From Deltaproteobacteria bacterium (GTDB taxonomy: Bacteria; Myxococcota_A; Polyangia; Palsa-1104; JAEUJZ01): DNA of 7,517 nucleotides. The notes under the pieces are model-generated. The model was not told the origin of the DNA and searched no databases. It worked only from the letters and a program-made list of their open reading frames with translations. The number at the start of each line of letters is the position of its first letter. Position 1 is the first letter of the stretch. The stretch is from assembly GCA_017990795.1 (NCBI GenBank), contig JAGNNG010000078.1, forward strand, positions 1 through 7,517, in the 5' to 3' direction. This document shows, one piece after another, positions 6,149-7,517 of the stretch. Made by a program: the position numbers and the translations under genes.

Positions 6149-6153
6149 ATGAA
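6140..6153. repeat. Right arm of the 14-bp inverted repeat, containing the SDR translation start
   Basis: AGAGGACCGATGAA is identical to the minus-strand translation start of the lipoprotein gene. It includes AGAGGA, a 3-nt spacer and ATG 6149, which supports that start for the SDR gene. Confidence 0.85.
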
Positions 6154-7517
6154 GACCGAGATCCCGCCGTATGTAATCCTGGGTTGTGGCTACGTAGGAA
6201 CACGCCTTGCGCAGTCGCTTTTGGCCGAGGGTGCGCGGGTACGGGTGTGCGCCCGCCGCGTCGCGCTGCTAGAGCCTCTGCGCGAGCTTGGGGCCGACGT
6301 CCACTACATGGATGGCGGCAGGCCGCATCAGTTTGGGCCGGCGCTGCTTGGGCTGGATCGTCCCGTCGTCGTGTACTGCATTCCCGGCATCCAAGACCTG
6401 CCCCAAGGCGAGGCGGTGCGTCGAGCCGCCTCGGCAGCCCACAAGGTCATGGCGCGCAGCTTCATCTACTTGGGCTCCAGCGCCGTCTACGGTCGCAGCG
6501 AGGCGCACCTGACCAGCGAGTGGGTCGATGAAGACTCCTCGGTCGCCACCAGCGATCCCGACTCGGGCCTGCGGCTTCACGACGAGGCTTCGATCAAAGC
6601 CGTGGGCCAAGCCGGTCTGCGCACGGTCATCCTGCGCCTAGCCGCCATCTACGGTCCGCCGCTGTGGTCCGGCACCAACCTGCAGGGTGGCCGAGGCGTC
6701 CGCCAGCGCCTACGCACCGGCCAGTACAAGCTGTGGGACGGCGGCAACTATTACTTCTCGCGCATCTATATCGATGATCTGGTGCGCATCATTCGCGCTT
6801 GTGGCGAGACAGCGACGGTGACCGGCACCTACGTCGTCGGCGACGATCATCCTTGTCCGCAGGGTGAGTACGGTCGCTGGCTGGCCACGCACCTGAGGCT
6901 GCCTGAGCCGCAGCTGGCCGACTCACACCAGAGCAGCGGCCCTCGTCAGGCGATTCGAGGCCGACGGCTGCGCAACACCCGCCTTAAGCAAGACCTCAAC
7001 CTGCAGCTGCAGTATCCAACCTATCGCGAAGGCGAGCTGCAGATTGACGCCATCGAAGCCGGTGCGCCCCTGCCTGCGATCCGGCTTTATGGCGCCGACC
7101 CCACGCCTGTAGCCGCCCAATCACCAGCACCAAGCACGCCAGCCACGCCCCAGGCAGCGCCAACACCCAGCGAGCCGGTCATGTCCGCAGCCCAGCCCAG
7201 TCCCAAAGTGGTGGCCGCTGCTCCGGCTGCGGTGAAGCCCCCTGCCCCAGCGGAGCCGCCGCCCGAGGTGCTGCACTTTCCGACGCTGCAACCCCAACCA
7301 CCGCTTGTGGCCTGGCCGCGCGCCCATGCCGGTCAAGACCTAGGCCGCTTGTGCGGACAAGAGCCACTGGGAGCCGAGCTGCTGGTGCTGCAAGCAGGAC
7401 AGAGCGCGCCCTCAGGCCGCATCTATCTGGTCTTGGCCGGTCACCCCCACGCTCACCACGGCGACCCCGAGAGCGCGCACAGCCTAAGCCCGCTCGACCT
7501 GTGTCCCAAAGATGCGC
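6149..7517 (+). CDS. YeeZ-like atypical SDR (NAD(P)-binding epimerase-like) fused to a Pro/Ala linker and possible cupin-like domain; 3' partial
   Basis: Open frame with no stop before the window edge; 456 codons are visible. Residues 1-300 form a Rossmann-fold extended SDR most like the YeeZ group: nucleotide-binding GCGYVG (12-17), YLGSSAVYG (107-115), LRLAAIYGP (162-170), SRIYIDDLV (204-212) and VVGDDHPCPQGEY (229-241). The usual catalytic YxxxK is not at its expected place: LHDEASIKAV (143-152) has Lys150 but no Tyr four residues before it. A classic epimerase or dehydratase reaction is therefore doubtful. The closest known architecture ends near 300; here a Pro/Ala-rich linker follows (about 318-377), then a compact region (about 378-456). 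In it, ELLVLQAGQSAPSGRIYLVL and LSPLDLCPKDA read like the strands and LxPxDxxxxP turn of a cupin, with HPHAHHGD between. The cupin reading is tentative. Start ATG 6149 with AGAGGA. It is divergent from the lipoprotein gene. Substrate unknown; nucleotide sugars are possible given nearby genes. Confidence 0.85.
   Translation, partial: MKTEIPPYVILGCGYVGTRLAQSLLAEGARVRVCARRVALLEPLRELGADVHYMDGGRPHQFGPALLGLDRPVVVYCIPGIQDLPQGEAVRRAASAAHKVMARSFIYLGSSAVYGRSEAHLTSEWVDEDSSVATSDPDSGLRLHDEASIKAVGQAGLRTVILRLAAIYGPPLWSGTNLQGGRGVRQRLRTGQYKLWDGGNYYFSRIYIDDLVRIIRACGETATVTGTYVVGDDHPCPQGEYGRWLATHLRLPEPQLADSHQSSGPRQAIRGRRLRNTRLKQDLNLQLQYPTYREGELQIDAIEAGAPLPAIRLYGADPTPVAAQSPAPSTPATPQAAPTPSEPVMSAAQPSPKVVAAAPAAVKPPAPAEPPPEVLHFPTLQPQPPLVAWPRAHAGQDLGRLCGQEPLGAELLVLQAGQSAPSGRIYLVLAGHPHAHHGDPESAHSLSPLDLCPKDA

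Noticed and set aside
5998..6531. Plus-strand open frame overlapping the SDR start
   Set aside because: It is in a different frame from the SDR, whose Rossmann motifs are unmistakable; its Ala/Arg-rich product has no recognisable feature.

Overview
The window looks like a chromosomal stretch from a GC-rich, large-genome bacterium of the myxobacterial (Myxococcota/deltaproteobacterial) type. This is inferred from three things: a eukaryote-like Ser/Thr kinase with a membrane anchor and Pro-rich extracellular part, a lipoprotein with a 'DLAGGGGG' linker and FG-GAP propeller, and about 60-65% GC in the genes I sampled by hand. No BLAST or phylogeny was possible, so the assignment is tentative. 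I see no mobile element, CRISPR array, rRNA or intact tRNA.

Layout. (1) 75-1943, plus: transmembrane Ser/Thr protein kinase. (2) 1960-2712, minus: 2,3-bisphosphoglycerate-dependent phosphoglycerate mutase (gpmA), convergent with the kinase at 16 nt. (3) 2821-3456, plus: RmlC-like dTDP-sugar 3,5-epimerase, divergent from gpmA across 108 nt. (4) 3444-4199, minus: sugar-phosphate nucleotidyltransferase whose 3' end overlaps the epimerase's 3' end by 13 nt. (5) 4317-5864, minus: predicted outer-membrane lipoprotein with an IPT/TIG domain and a seven-repeat FG-GAP propeller. (6) 6149 to the window end, plus: a YeeZ-like atypical SDR fused through a Pro/Ala linker to a possible cupin-like domain, running off the edge.

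How the genes relate. The orientations (+ - + - - +) show that this is not one operon. The epimerase and nucleotidyltransferase fit nucleotide-sugar supply for surface polysaccharide, and the SDR could also act on sugars, but rmlB and rmlD homologues are absent here. The kinase and lipoprotein fit envelope sensing and surface display. gpmA is housekeeping glycolysis.

Most worth a second look: a perfect 14-bp inverted repeat at the two ends of the divergent region 5860-6153, which encloses a strong minus-strand promoter (an invertible-promoter geometry, or just two matching translation-start sites); a sharp GC drop inside the nucleotidyltransferase gene; and the SDR fusion protein. No clearly new multi-gene system is evident.
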